DNA of 64,000 bases from Candidatus Peribacteria bacterium. GTDB taxonomy: Bacteria; Patescibacteriota; Gracilibacteria; Peribacterales; Peribacteraceae. Below, one piece after another: positions 33,631 through 41,628 of this stretch. Position 1 is the first letter of the stretch. Each line of letters begins with the position of its first letter. The translations under genes and the position numbers were made by a program. The stretch spans positions 124,001-188,000 of the forward strand of contig JAHFJN010000001.1 of assembly GCA_023245865.1 (NCBI GenBank), read 5' to 3'. The notes under the pieces are model-generated. The model had not been told where the DNA came from and did not search any database. It saw only the letters and a list, made by a program, of their open reading frames with translations.

Positions 33631-34338
33631 TTATTGAAACGTACTGATCGGATACATCACCCGATTCCCCACACGATACAGGAACGAAAACCAGCCATGC
33701 CAAAAGCGGCTGCCAAACGGCAACGTACCGCTCTGTGCGTATTGGAGGGCAACATTCCCAAATGCTGCACCCGCGCGATTCATTGCCTTGAGTATCTCAA
33801 GGCGCTTATCGACGACGAGACCGAATTTCCCCTTCCCTTGGACACATTTTGGTTCGAAGTGACGGTACAGGATCGTCCCGCCGTAATATTTGAGTGCCTC
33901 CGCAATGTGTAGCGTTGTGAGGTACATGAGCGCCTTCCATGCGATCATCGGCGCGCCACCTGTATAGATCAATGCAAAGGGTTTGCTTTGGAGTTGCCCC
34001 TTGGAATGTGTTTCCTGATCAAGCGCGAACGCACCCATGCGATCGATCAGATTTTTCAGGTGTGACGGGACCGAAAAATTCCAGATCGGCGAAGCAATCA
34101 CGATGCCCGCAGCATCACGCAGCGTGTTTTCGATGGTGCAGAAATCATCATCTGCTTCGCACGCGGGGTTGTACCGTTCGATCGTAAAATGGGTGATGTG
34201 GAGATTGTTCAGATGAACGATCTTCACCTCAATTCCATCAACAGTTTTGATTCCTTCCGTGAAATGCTGCGCCAGTACAGCACTATTGCTCGGATTGTTG
34301 GTCCCTGCGATAACGACGACGATCGTGCATGGTTTCAT
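33631..34338 (-). CDS. NADPH-dependent FMN reductase / flavodoxin-fold NAD(P)H oxidoreductase
   Basis: 235 residues from ATG 34338. A longer frame would begin inside a palindromic repeat and is rejected. The N-terminus IVVVIAGTNNPSNSAVLAQHF is the phosphate-binding loop of the NADPH_dep_FMN_red family, and IVIASPIWNFSVPSHLKNLIDRM is the flavin-contact segment. The C-terminal 80 residues are less typical. It should reduce free or bound FMN using NADPH. It lies next to the riboflavin operon on the same strand but has its own -10 (TATACT) seven bases before the start. Confidence 0.9.
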   Translation of the reverse strand: MKPCTIVVVIAGTNNPSNSAVLAQHFTEGIKTVDGIEVKIVHLNNLHITHFTIERYNPACEADDDFCTIENTLRDAAGIVIASPIWNFSVPSHLKNLIDRMGAFALDQETHSKGQLQSKPFALIYTGGAPMIAWKALMYLTTLHIAEALKYYGGTILYRHFEPKCVQGKGKFGLVVDKRLEILKAMNRAGAAFGNVALQYAQSGTLPFGSRFWHGWFSFLYRVGNRVMYPISTFQ

Positions 34339-34345
34339 GATGGAC

Positions 34346-34351
34346 AGTATA
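34346..34351 (-). promoter_or_regulatory. -10 element TATACT, 7 nt before the FMN reductase start
   Basis: Minus-strand TATACT, seven bases, ATG 34338. Supports the shorter start and a leaderless mRNA. Confidence 0.5.
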
Positions 34352-34371
34352 TGCTGAATCAAATTTTTCTT

Positions 34372-34399
34372 GTAGGGGCAAGGCATGCCTTGCCCCTAC
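34372..34399. repeat. 28-bp perfect palindrome (GTAGGGGCAAGGC / GCCTTGCCCCTAC)
   Basis: A perfect inverted repeat of 14 bp arms without a spacer. This type of palindrome is dispersed in many environmental bacterial genomes. It may act as a terminator or be a REP-like mobile sequence. It lies between divergent genes. Confidence 0.8.
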
Positions 34400-34614
34400 T
34401 AGAGTTCGTCTTTTCAGGAATGCAGATCATGCTCCCACATGCATTTTTTTCGAAGAATTTTTCGTGCTTTATGTCTCGCCAAAGCCTCCTTTGACAGGGG
34501 TGATATTCGCTGCTCATACATTCTTGCGAAGGATCTCTGACTACAATATCTTGGGGGTTACATTCATCAGAGCTACTACATCGTGTATTTTACTTGTCAT
34601 TCCCGCTTCCCGCT
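34400..34614 (+). other. nrdJ upstream region
   Basis: No gene recognised. TTGACA near 34491 and TACAAT near 34539 are candidate promoter parts, but their spacing does not make one convincing promoter. No cobalamin riboswitch could be recognised by eye. Two exact heptads, tcccgct at 34601-34607 and 34608-34614, directly abut the nrdJ ATG. Confidence 0.4.
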
Positions 34615-37600
34615 ATGAACCCGCGCGCCGCCATGCAAGCTGATCCTGCTACTCTCGAACAGGAGACGATTCTTCCGCCGAAAGGCGGTATGACGGTGCA
34701 TCGTCTTTTTACGACTCCCGGGAGTGATCCGCTCGAGGAAGTGACGTACGAAAAACGCACGAGCAGGATCAAAAACACCGACGGATCGATTGTGTTTGAG
34801 ATGGAAAATGCGGAAATTCCGGCATTCTGGAGCCAGGTGGCGACCGATATTGTCGTGAGCAAATACTTCCGCAAAGCAGGCGTGCCGGAGAGGGATCGTG
34901 AGGGGAATCTGCTGCGCGATGCGCAGGGAAAGGTGATCACGGGGCCGGAGCGGTCCGTGAAACAGGTGGTGCGGCGGCTTGCCGGTTGTTGGCGAGTCTG
35001 GGGGGAGAGTCACGGATATTTCGCGACGACGCAGGACGCGCAGGCGTTCGAAGACGAGCTGAGTTACATGCTTGTGCGCCAAATGGCGGCTCCCAACAGT
35101 CCGCAGTGGTTCAACACAGGTCTGCATACCGCCTATGGCATCACGGGGCCTGCCCAGGGGCATTATTACTGTGAGCCGGAGACGGGGGAGGTGAAGCGAA
35201 GCCAGGATGCTTACACCCACCCGCAGCCGCATGCGTGCTTCATTCAGTCTGTCGATGATGACATGGTGAACGAGGGCGGGATCATGGATCTGTGGGTGCG
35301 GGAAGCCCGTCTCTTTAAATTCGGTTCGGGGACGGGGACAAACTTCAGCAATCTCCGAGGAGCAGACGAGCCGCTCTCCGGTGGGGGCAAGAGCTCGGGA
35401 CTCATGAGTTTCCTGAAGATCGGTGACCGCGCCGCAGGAGCGATCAAATCCGGCGGCACGACGCGCCGGGCCGCCAAGATGGTGTGTCTGGATCTCGATC
35501 ATCCGGATATCGAAGAGTTCATCAACTGGAAGGTGAACGAGGAGAAGAAAGTTGCTGCGCTCGTGAAGGCGGGGTACGACACGGATTTTAACGGCGAGGC
35601 CTACCTGACGGTCTCGGGCCAGAACAGCAATAATTCCGTGCGCGTTCCGCATGCATTCTTCGAGGCAGTCGAGCGTGACGAAGACTGGAGCATGACGTGG
35701 AGAACGGAGCTGCGCAAAGCTCGTGAGGAGGGAAGGGCGGCGAAGCCTTGTAAAACAATGAAGGCGCGCACGCTCTGGGACCAGATCGGCTACGCCGCGT
35801 GGTCGTGCGCGGATCCGGGTGTCCAGTACGACACGACGATCAATGACTGGCACACCTGCCCAGCAGATGGCCGCATCAAAGCGAGCAATCCCTGCAGCGA
35901 GTACATGTTCCTCGACAACACCGCCTGCAATTTGGCATCGCTCAACTTGCTCACCTTTTATTCCGACCCTTCGACAGGCCTGCCTGCCGGTAGGCAAGGC
36001 TCAGGGCAAGACGCATTTGATGTGGAGAAGTTTTGCCATGCAGTGCGACTCTGGACAATTGTGCTCGAGATCTCCGTGCTGATGGCGCAGTTTCCAAGCC
36101 GCGAGATCGCGGAATTAAGCTACCGTTTCCGGACGCTCGGTCTTGGCTACGCGAACTTGGGGGCAATGCTCATGCGGATGGGAATTCCGTACGATTCACC
36201 GGAAGGCCGCAGCATCGGCGGGGCGATCACCGCGATCCTCACGGGGCAGTCGTATGCGACCTCCGCAGAGATGGCTCGTAATCTCGGAGCGTTTCCCGGG
36301 TATCTGAAGAATCGCAACCACATGCTGAGAGTGATCCGCAATCATCGTCGCGCTGCGTACGATGCGCCCGCCAAAGAGTACGAAGAGTTGCACGTCGCAC
36401 CCGTCGGACTTGATCAGCGTGCGTGTCCGCAGTATCTCTTAGAAGCGGCGAAGGAATGTTGGGATCGCGCCCTTTCCATTGGAGAAGAGCATGGCTACCG
36501 CAACGCTCAAGTGACGGTGATAGCGCCGACGGGGACGATCGGACTTCTCATGGATTGCGACACGACCGGCATCGAACCCGATTTTGCGCTTGTGAAATTC
36601 AAGAAATTGGCGGGTGGCGGTTACATGAAGATAGCGAATCAGTCGGTAGAGCCTGCGTTCAAGGCGCTTGGTTATGATTCCGTACAAGTACGCGACATCA
36701 TGCGGTACGTGATGGGAAGCTTAAGCCTCGAGGGCGCGCCGCACATCAACCGGACATCACTTCGCGAGAAGGGATTCACAGATGAAGACATCGCGAAGAT
36801 CGAGAAGCAGTTGCCCACGGTCTTCGAGCTCGGATTCGCGTTCAACAAGTGGGTCCTTGGAGAAGAAACGATGAAAAAGTTTGATTTTACAAAAGAGCAG
36901 ATCGAGGAGGCGAACGTCGCAGTCTGCGGACACATGACTGTGGAGGGTGCGCCGCACCTCAAGAGCGAGCATCTCCCTGTCTTTGATTGCGCGAACAAGT
37001 GCGGCAAGATCGGGCGGCGCTTCATCGCGGCGGAAGGACACATTCGGATGATGGCTGCCGCGCAACCGTTCATCTCCGGGGCCATCAGCAAGACCATCAA
37101 TCTCCCGCATGAGGCGACCGTTGAGGATATCAAGAATGCCTATTTCCTCAGCTGGAAGTTGTGTCTCAAAGCCAACGCCCTGTATCGCGATGGAAGTAAA
37201 ATGAGCCAGGCGCTGAGTAATAAGTCTGATTCGAAAGACCCGGCTTCGTCCGCGGATTCCGCCGTGGCAAAAGAAAGAATTGTGGAGAAGATTGTGTACA
37301 AGGAAGTGCCGCGGCGCAAAAAACTGCCGCCGGAGCGCATGGCGATCGCGCACAAGTTCAGCATTGCCGGCCACGAGGGGTACATCCACGTGGGCATGTA
37401 CGAAGACGGAGCGCCGGGGGAGATCTTCATTAAAATGAGCAAGGAAGGTTCCACGCTCAGCGGCGTGATGGATACGCTCGCGCTCAGTCTCAGCATGAAC
37501 CTGCAGTACGGAGTTCCGCTGGAGGTGCTCTGTGAGAAGCTCGTGCACACACGCTTCGAACCGATGGGGATGACCGGTAACAAGGAGATCCCGATGGTCA

Positions 37601-37932
37601 AAAGCATCATGGATTACATGGGTCGCTGGCTCGCGCTCAAATTCCTCACGAAGACCCAGGCGATGAAGTTCCATAATCACGAACTCGTCGAGAAAGCGTA
37701 CAGCGAGGGAACGAAGAGCAAGGATGCCTTTGCCATGCGGTTACAGGTGATCGATGAGGGGACATCGGCGGTTGTGAATGTCGCTACATCTGCCGAAACA
37801 GACACGTTAGAAGTCGCAAAACTACAAGGATTCACGGGGAGTATTTGCGGCGGATGCGGCAGCACCAAGATGAAGCGAAACGGTTCGTGTGAACTGTGTT
37901 TGGATTGCGGTGGGACAAGTGGCTGCAGCTAG
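34615..37932 (+). CDS. nrdJ: Adenosylcobalamin-dependent (class II) ribonucleotide reductase
   Basis: Reduces ribonucleotides to deoxyribonucleotides with a cobalamin-derived radical, oxygen-independent. 1105 residues from ATG 34615 (a TTG seven codons upstream was rejected). Landmarks: NSPQWFNTG, QPHACFIQSVDDDM, FKFGSGTGTNFS, the active-site ASNPCSEYMFLDNTACNLASLN near residues 421-441, and APTGTIGLLMDCDTTGIEPDF. A TSCPD-type domain occupies about 900-1010. The tail is Cys-rich (CGGCGSTK, CELCLDCGGTSGCS) and suits re-reduction of the active site or zinc binding. An insertion at about 451-466 (TGLPAGRQGSGQD) is a translated nested repeat. The cell must obtain B12, as no synthesis genes are in view. 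Confidence 0.96.
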   Translation: MNPRAAMQADPATLEQETILPPKGGMTVHRLFTTPGSDPLEEVTYEKRTSRIKNTDGSIVFEMENAEIPAFWSQVATDIVVSKYFRKAGVPERDREGNLLRDAQGKVITGPERSVKQVVRRLAGCWRVWGESHGYFATTQDAQAFEDELSYMLVRQMAAPNSPQWFNTGLHTAYGITGPAQGHYYCEPETGEVKRSQDAYTHPQPHACFIQSVDDDMVNEGGIMDLWVREARLFKFGSGTGTNFSNLRGADEPLSGGGKSSGLMSFLKIGDRAAGAIKSGGTTRRAAKMVCLDLDHPDIEEFINWKVNEEKKVAALVKAGYDTDFNGEAYLTVSGQNSNNSVRVPHAFFEAVERDEDWSMTWRTELRKAREEGRAAKPCKTMKARTLWDQIGYAAWSCADPGVQYDTTINDWHTCPADGRIKASNPCSEYMFLDNTACNLASLNLLTFYSDPSTGLPAGRQGSGQDAFDVEKFCHAVRLWTIVLEISVLMAQFPSREIAELSYRFRTLGLGYANLGAMLMRMGIPYDSPEGRSIGGAITAILTGQSYATSAEMARNLGAFPGYLKNRNHMLRVIRNHRRAAYDAPAKEYEELHVAPVGLDQRACPQYLLEAAKECWDRALSIGEEHGYRNAQVTVIAPTGTIGLLMDCDTTGIEPDFALVKFKKLAGGGYMKIANQSVEPAFKALGYDSVQVRDIMRYVMGSLSLEGAPHINRTSLREKGFTDEDIAKIEKQLPTVFELGFAFNKWVLGEETMKKFDFTKEQIEEANVAVCGHMTVEGAPHLKSEHLPVFDCANKCGKIGRRFIAAEGHIRMMAAAQPFISGAISKTINLPHEATVEDIKNAYFLSWKLCLKANALYRDGSKMSQALSNKSDSKDPASSADSAVAKERIVEKIVYKEVPRRKKLPPERMAIAHKFSIAGHEGYIHVGMYEDGAPGEIFIKMSKEGSTLSGVMDTLALSLSMNLQYGVPLEVLCEKLVHTRFEPMGMTGNKEIPMVKSIMDYMGRWLALKFLTKTQAMKFHNHELVEKAYSEGTKSKDAFAMRLQVIDEGTSAVVNVATSAETDTLEVAKLQGFTGSICGGCGSTKMKRNGSCELCLDCGGTSGCS
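35967..36010. repeat. In-frame nested repeat inside nrdJ
   Basis: Arms CCTTCGACA and AAGGCTCAGGGCAAG enclose GGCCTGCCTGCCGGTAGGC, the same palindrome found at 1573-1590. The reading frame is kept open through it. Confidence 0.82.
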
Positions 37933-37938
37933 TATACT
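37933..37938 (+). promoter_or_regulatory. -10 element TATACT, 6 nt before the 37945 gene (leaderless)
   Basis: TATACT, then GACGAC, then ATG 37945. It starts 1 base after the nrdJ stop codon. Confidence 0.5.
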
Positions 37939-37944
37939 GACGAC

Positions 37945-38385
37945 ATGTCCGACTCCTATCTCGACCATATTCCCTCCGCAGAGCGGGAGAAAATACGCAA
38001 GCGTATGCGCAGTGCTGAGGCCTACGAGAGGCTCCGTGAAAAAGTAAAAGGGCCGGAGGATCTTGAACGGGAGATGGAACGGAGCGAAAAAATGGCAGAG
38101 CTGAACTTTGAGATGGAGTCGAATCCTGAGCTCAAGGAGCGAGTGAAATCGGCGATCGAAAAAGATATAGCAGAGGAGGGGATTGAAAAAATTTTGGAAA
38201 TCTCAGGCATTAATCCCGATGTGCAGATGAAGATCGAACAAGGTAAATTTCTGTTACAGGTCTCCGCACATCCCATAACAAACGAAGACACATTGATTAT
38301 TGTTCCCGAAGGAAATGTACAAGAAAAAATTCCGGTGAAGACCAGCTTCTGTGAGAGGTATGTGTCGCAGTTTATCGTTCACTAA
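37945..38385 (+). CDS. Small charged hypothetical protein
   Basis: 146 residues. The first 85 are highly charged helix (REKIRKRMRSAEAYERLREKVKG); the remainder is mixed alpha/beta (IEKILEISGINPDVQMKIEQGKFLLQVS...DTLIIVPEGNVQEKIPV). No cysteine motif, signal peptide or membrane segment. The own -10 at leaderless spacing indicates it is transcribed independently of nrdJ. Function unknown. Confidence 0.7.
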   Translation: MSDSYLDHIPSAEREKIRKRMRSAEAYERLREKVKGPEDLEREMERSEKMAELNFEMESNPELKERVKSAIEKDIAEEGIEKILEISGINPDVQMKIEQGKFLLQVSAHPITNEDTLIIVPEGNVQEKIPVKTSFCERYVSQFIVH

Positions 38386-38607
38386 ACAGTCATGAACAGG
38401 ACACCGAACGCGCAGATGAATAGAAACAGCTTCATGGGACCAGAGCCTACGTGATCTACTAATTTGTTCGCAAGGGCATGTCACTCAATATCGCTTGCAT
38501 CAGGGCTCAAAGTTGAACAAATTAGTATATCAAGAAGTAAAATTTGACAGAATTTGATTTTGAAAATTTTGGCGCGTTTGGTACGCACGGATCCTCTGAA
38601 AAGGAGT
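38386..38607. other. Intergenic region without recognised gene
   Basis: 222 bases between convergent genes. AT-rich around 38515-38575. I see no tRNA, hairpin with T tract or coding signal. The right end merges into the GC-rich repeat-like tail of the RNHCP gene. Confidence 0.5.
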
Positions 38608-38952
38608 TCAGGGGGTGTTCGTCCACCCCACTTCGCTCCCTGCGGAGCTTCGCGGGGCAGGCCCTTCCTCCGGCATTGCATCATCCGGAGCTCTCTTATT
38701 TGCGATTTTCTTTCCACACCGCACGCATGTGTGGACAATCATCCAGCCCTTTTTGGCTTGGTACTGAGCTCCTACGGGTTCCATCAACCCCCCACAGAGC
38801 GAAGCTCTATCTCCCGGGCCGCTATCATCCACATGTTTGGAGCAGAGACACGCAGGACAGTGATTGCGGTAGCTGCCGTTTTGCAGCGGCTCGACCTGCT
38901 TGCCGCAGTGTTCGCATGTAAAAGGTTCCTGACGTGGAATAAATGGATTCAT
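38608..38952 (-). CDS. RNHCP domain zinc-binding protein
   Basis: 114 residues from ATG 38952. Named domain motif YRNHCPACLCSKHVDD preceded by FTCEHCGKQV and followed by CGGLMEP and HTCVRCGKKIANK, giving three CxxC/CxxH-type knuckles. The RNHCP family is widespread and of unknown function; the cysteines probably bind zinc. The start overlaps the upstream gene's stop by 4 bases (ATGA). The last 20 residues (EEGPAPRSSAGSEVGWTNTP) exceed the family and are encoded by a palindrome-rich CTCCCTGCGGAGCTTCGCGG stretch that looks like a dispersed repeat. Confidence 0.88.
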   Translation of the reverse strand: MNPFIPRQEPFTCEHCGKQVEPLQNGSYRNHCPACLCSKHVDDSGPGDRASLCGGLMEPVGAQYQAKKGWMIVHTCVRCGKKIANKRAPDDAMPEEGPAPRSSAGSEVGWTNTP

Positions 38953-39269
38953 GGCATGTGTATCGGATTTTCGTAGAGAACTTGCCACGAATGCCTGTCT
39001 ACACTGCGAGAATGTGGAACCATCCTTGGTGATTCTTCGAGATGTGCAAACATTTCACTTGCAACATTGACATGATGCATATCATCTTTGCACAGAAAAT
39101 CCCGCAAATAGATATCGCCGTTTTCGCGCCAAAACTTCATGTAGCGTTCCAGGCGATCATGGACTGCCTTTCGTTCACTCAAAACATGATCGAGCCTATG
39201 TGATCTTGATATTTCTGTCCTGCGTCCAACGGACACCGGTACACTCCATTGATCAATAGAATTTGGCAT
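38949..39269 (-). CDS. Hypothetical protein coupled to the RNHCP gene
   Basis: 106 residues. Rich in Arg, His and acidic residues, with helical segments (LSERKAVHDRLERYMKFWRENGDIYLRDFL) and a final WQVLYENPIHMP. No known motif. It is kept because it ends with a 4-base ATGA overlap with the RNHCP gene and fills the gap to ychF. Composition alone cannot exclude a chance frame. Confidence 0.5.
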   Translation of the reverse strand: MPNSIDQWSVPVSVGRRTEISRSHRLDHVLSERKAVHDRLERYMKFWRENGDIYLRDFLCKDDMHHVNVASEMFAHLEESPRMVPHSRSVDRHSWQVLYENPIHMP

Positions 39270-39283
39270 AGCGTGGAAGCGTA

Positions 39284-40384
39284 TCAGACATTAAATCGGA
39301 AGTGCATAATATCACCATCCTGCACGATGTACTCCTTTCCTTCCGCCCGCATACGTCCGGCTTCTTTGGCTTTCAGCTCACCTCCGTATTGAACAAAATC
39401 TTTATACGATATGGTCTCGGCACGGATGAATCCTTTCTCGAAATCGGTATGAATCACGCCCGCTGCTTGCGGTGCAGTGGAGAGTTTTCGTACGTTCCAT
39501 GCTCGCACTTCCTGGGGGCCCGCGGTGAAGTAGGTGATGTATCCAAGTGCGCGGTATGCCTCTTGAATCAGGCGATCGAGACCAATGGAGTCGACTCCGA
39601 GAGACCCGAGGAATTCTTTCGTTTCCGCCGGGCTCAGATCTTGAAGATCTTCTTCGACTTTGGCGCACATGAGGACCAAGCACGCAGAGGGATCCAGTCC
39701 CAGTTGCTCTCGGACTTTTTCGATTCTCAGGGAGGAAAGTTGTTCCTCCGATACATTGGCCGCGTACACGATGGGTTTACTGGTGAGCAGCTGGAAGCCC
39801 TCCATGACAATACGTTCCTCGGGCAGCAGCGTCACAGTCACCGTTGAGGCATTGCGACCGTCATTGAGAGCTTTCTCGATCTTCTCGCAGACCTGCAATT
39901 CCAATTGTTTCTCCTTATCGCCGATTGCGGCGGCTTTGCGAATTTTCTGCAAACGTTTTTGCACGTTGTGCAGATCGCTCAAGATCAACTCGGTTTCGAT
40001 GATCTCGCGGTCGCGCTTGGGGTGGACCGATCCTTCGACGTGAATGATATCTCCGCTTTCAAACACACGCACTACATGGCAGATGGCATCCACCTCTCGG
40101 ATGGCGCTCAGAAATTGATTGCCGAGCCCCTCGCCTTTGCTTGCGCCTTTGACAAGCCCGGCAATATCCACAAATTCGATCGCGGCGGGGATCACTTTTT
40201 CCGGCTTCACGAGCTCCGTGAGTTTCTCCAAACGACTGTCCGGTACTTCCACGATGCCGATATTCGGTTCGATCGTACAAAAAGGGTAGTTGGCCGCTTG
40301 CGCCCCTTTCGTCCGTGTGAGCGCATTGAAGAGGGTCGATTTACCGACGTTGGGAAGGCCTACAATTCCGATCCTGAGTGACAT
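39284..40384 (-). CDS. ychF: Redox-regulated/translation-associated ATPase of the Obg-related YchF family
   Basis: 366 residues. G1 [15 protein letters not shown], switch region [33 protein letters not shown], and the relaxed G4 motif NVSEEQ that favours ATP over GTP in YchF. Coiled-coil hairpin at about 130-200 and C-terminal TGS domain ([13 protein letters not shown]...[13 protein letters not shown]). Ribosome-associated P-loop protein of universal distribution. Stand-alone, with a TAGGAT hexamer about 12 bases before the start. Confidence 0.97.
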   Translation of the reverse strand: MSLRIGIVGLPNVGKSTLFNALTRTKGAQAANYPFCTIEPNIGIVEVPDSRLEKLTELVKPEKVIPAAIEFVDIAGLVKGASKGEGLGNQFLSAIREVDAICHVVRVFESGDIIHVEGSVHPKRDREIIETELILSDLHNVQKRLQKIRKAAAIGDKEKQLELQVCEKIEKALNDGRNASTVTVTLLPEERIVMEGFQLLTSKPIVYAANVSEEQLSSLRIEKVREQLGLDPSACLVLMCAKVEEDLQDLSPAETKEFLGSLGVDSIGLDRLIQEAYRALGYITYFTAGPQEVRAWNVRKLSTAPQAAGVIHTDFEKGFIRAETISYKDFVQYGGELKAKEAGRMRAEGKEYIVQDGDIMHFRFNV

Positions 40385-40470
40385 AAGATCCCGGCTATCC
40401 TACATGATTTTTGTTGAATGAAACGGCTAATTTGGCCATTTTGCAGGACCCATTCCCCTTCCCCAAATAG

Positions 40471-40498
40471 TTGACAAAATTGTATTATATGATAAGTT
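40471..40498 (+). promoter_or_regulatory. Putative promoter of the sortase gene
   Basis: Consensus -35 TTGACA at 40471-40476 followed by very AT-rich sequence. The -10 is ambiguous: TAAGTT at 40493-40498 has 16-bp spacing but matches poorly, while better hexamers lie too close. Confidence 0.45.
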
Positions 40499-40511
40499 AT
40501 CTATCCATTCT

Positions 40512-41624
40512 ATGAAGAGATTTTTCATCCTTCTGGCTATTGTCGTCTGCGCGGGATTCTTCACGCGTGCATTTGCAGCGACTCCGGAGCAAGGTCCACA
40601 TGCTCTCGTCAGCAGGGCCGGGGCAGTGGTGCTCTTGGTTCAGTCTGATGCATCCGCAGTCAAACGTGCGGAGTGGTTCGCTCATCATATGCCGCCGATA
40701 GCGCTCTTTGCCGACACCGATCAGAGCCAGTGGTATGCCCCGTATCTGGAAGTTGCCTTCGAGCAAGGGCTGATCAAAGGAAATGCTGACGCAACATTCC
40801 GTCCCGGTGATGCTCTCACGCAAGAAGAAGCCGCTGCACTCGCCGTGCGATACAAGGAACAGAAGGATCCATCCGCAGGAGTGATTCTCAATTTGCCCTC
40901 CGATACGACTACAACGACGAATTGGTTGGTGGCTTCTGTGAGTAATGCAACATGGTACGGTGTGAAGCTGCCACTCCCCGTTCGTTTTGGTGCTGCGATG
41001 GAGAGAGGTCAATGGGATGACATGATGCAGTCGCTCGGGATTCATAACCCCGATCAATTACGTGCTATTGCATTCCCATCGATGCCCCTCACTTCTGCTG
41101 CCAAACCGCAGTTGCGCCCGCTTGTCCTGCCTGCGCGCAGTGGAACTGTTGCACAATCACCGATGCCTTTACCCACGGTCTCCACAAAAATATTTTCGAT
41201 TTCAATGCCGAGTCTCGGTATCAAAGATTTGACGGTGACACATCCGAGTGATCCCTTTTCAAGCAAGGGACTCCTCGCAGTGCTGAAAGATGGCGTCGGG
41301 CATCTGTTCAGTTACCCGGGACAAGGCGGCAAGATTTTCATCTACGGCCACTCAAGCGGATATCCGTGGGACGTGTCGCAATACACGAAAATTTTCCGGC
41401 AGATCAACAAGCTCAGTGTGGGTGACAAAGTGACCATCAGCTACGCCGGACGGCAATTTACGTATCAGGTGACTTCGAAGCAGACGGTACCTGCCAAAGA
41501 CATGAGTGCCTACGGGCAGGAGGGCAGGGAAGAGTTGGTGCTCTACACGTGCTGGCCTCCGGACAGCATCTCGCAGCGTTACCTCGTCCACGCGGTGCCG
41601 GTGGAGACCGTGGTGGCACGGTAG
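40512..41624 (+). CDS. Sortase fused to an S-layer-homology-like domain
   Basis: 370 residues. Signal peptide at 1-23 (cleavage after AFA). An SLH-type domain at about 62-112 (FADTDQSQWYAPYLEVAFEQGLIKGNADATFRPGDALTQEEAAALAVRY, broken here by FRPG) could bind the wall or S-layer. A sortase domain occupies about 220-365 with the complete triad: H280 in YGHSSG, C347 in LYTCWPP and R356 in SQRYLV. The C-terminal placement and signal peptide resemble class D/E or F sortases. No LPxTG substrate was seen in the window's exported proteins, so its targets are unknown. Divergent from ychF. Confidence 0.9.
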   Translation: MKRFFILLAIVVCAGFFTRAFAATPEQGPHALVSRAGAVVLLVQSDASAVKRAEWFAHHMPPIALFADTDQSQWYAPYLEVAFEQGLIKGNADATFRPGDALTQEEAAALAVRYKEQKDPSAGVILNLPSDTTTTTNWLVASVSNATWYGVKLPLPVRFGAAMERGQWDDMMQSLGIHNPDQLRAIAFPSMPLTSAAKPQLRPLVLPARSGTVAQSPMPLPTVSTKIFSISMPSLGIKDLTVTHPSDPFSSKGLLAVLKDGVGHLFSYPGQGGKIFIYGHSSGYPWDVSQYTKIFRQINKLSVGDKVTISYAGRQFTYQVTSKQTVPAKDMSAYGQEGREELVLYTCWPPDSISQRYLVHAVPVETVVAR

Positions 41625-41628
41625 CTTT

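Noticed and set aside
34597-35997. 466-codon minus-strand frame opposite nrdJ
   Set aside because: Antisense shadow of a conserved enzyme.
38386-38607. Possible small RNA or tRNA gene
   Set aside because: No cloverleaf, T-loop consensus or terminator could be found by eye.
38544-38976. Plus-strand frames opposite the RNHCP gene
   Set aside because: The minus-strand frame has the diagnostic YRNHCPACLC motif; plus frames are shadows.
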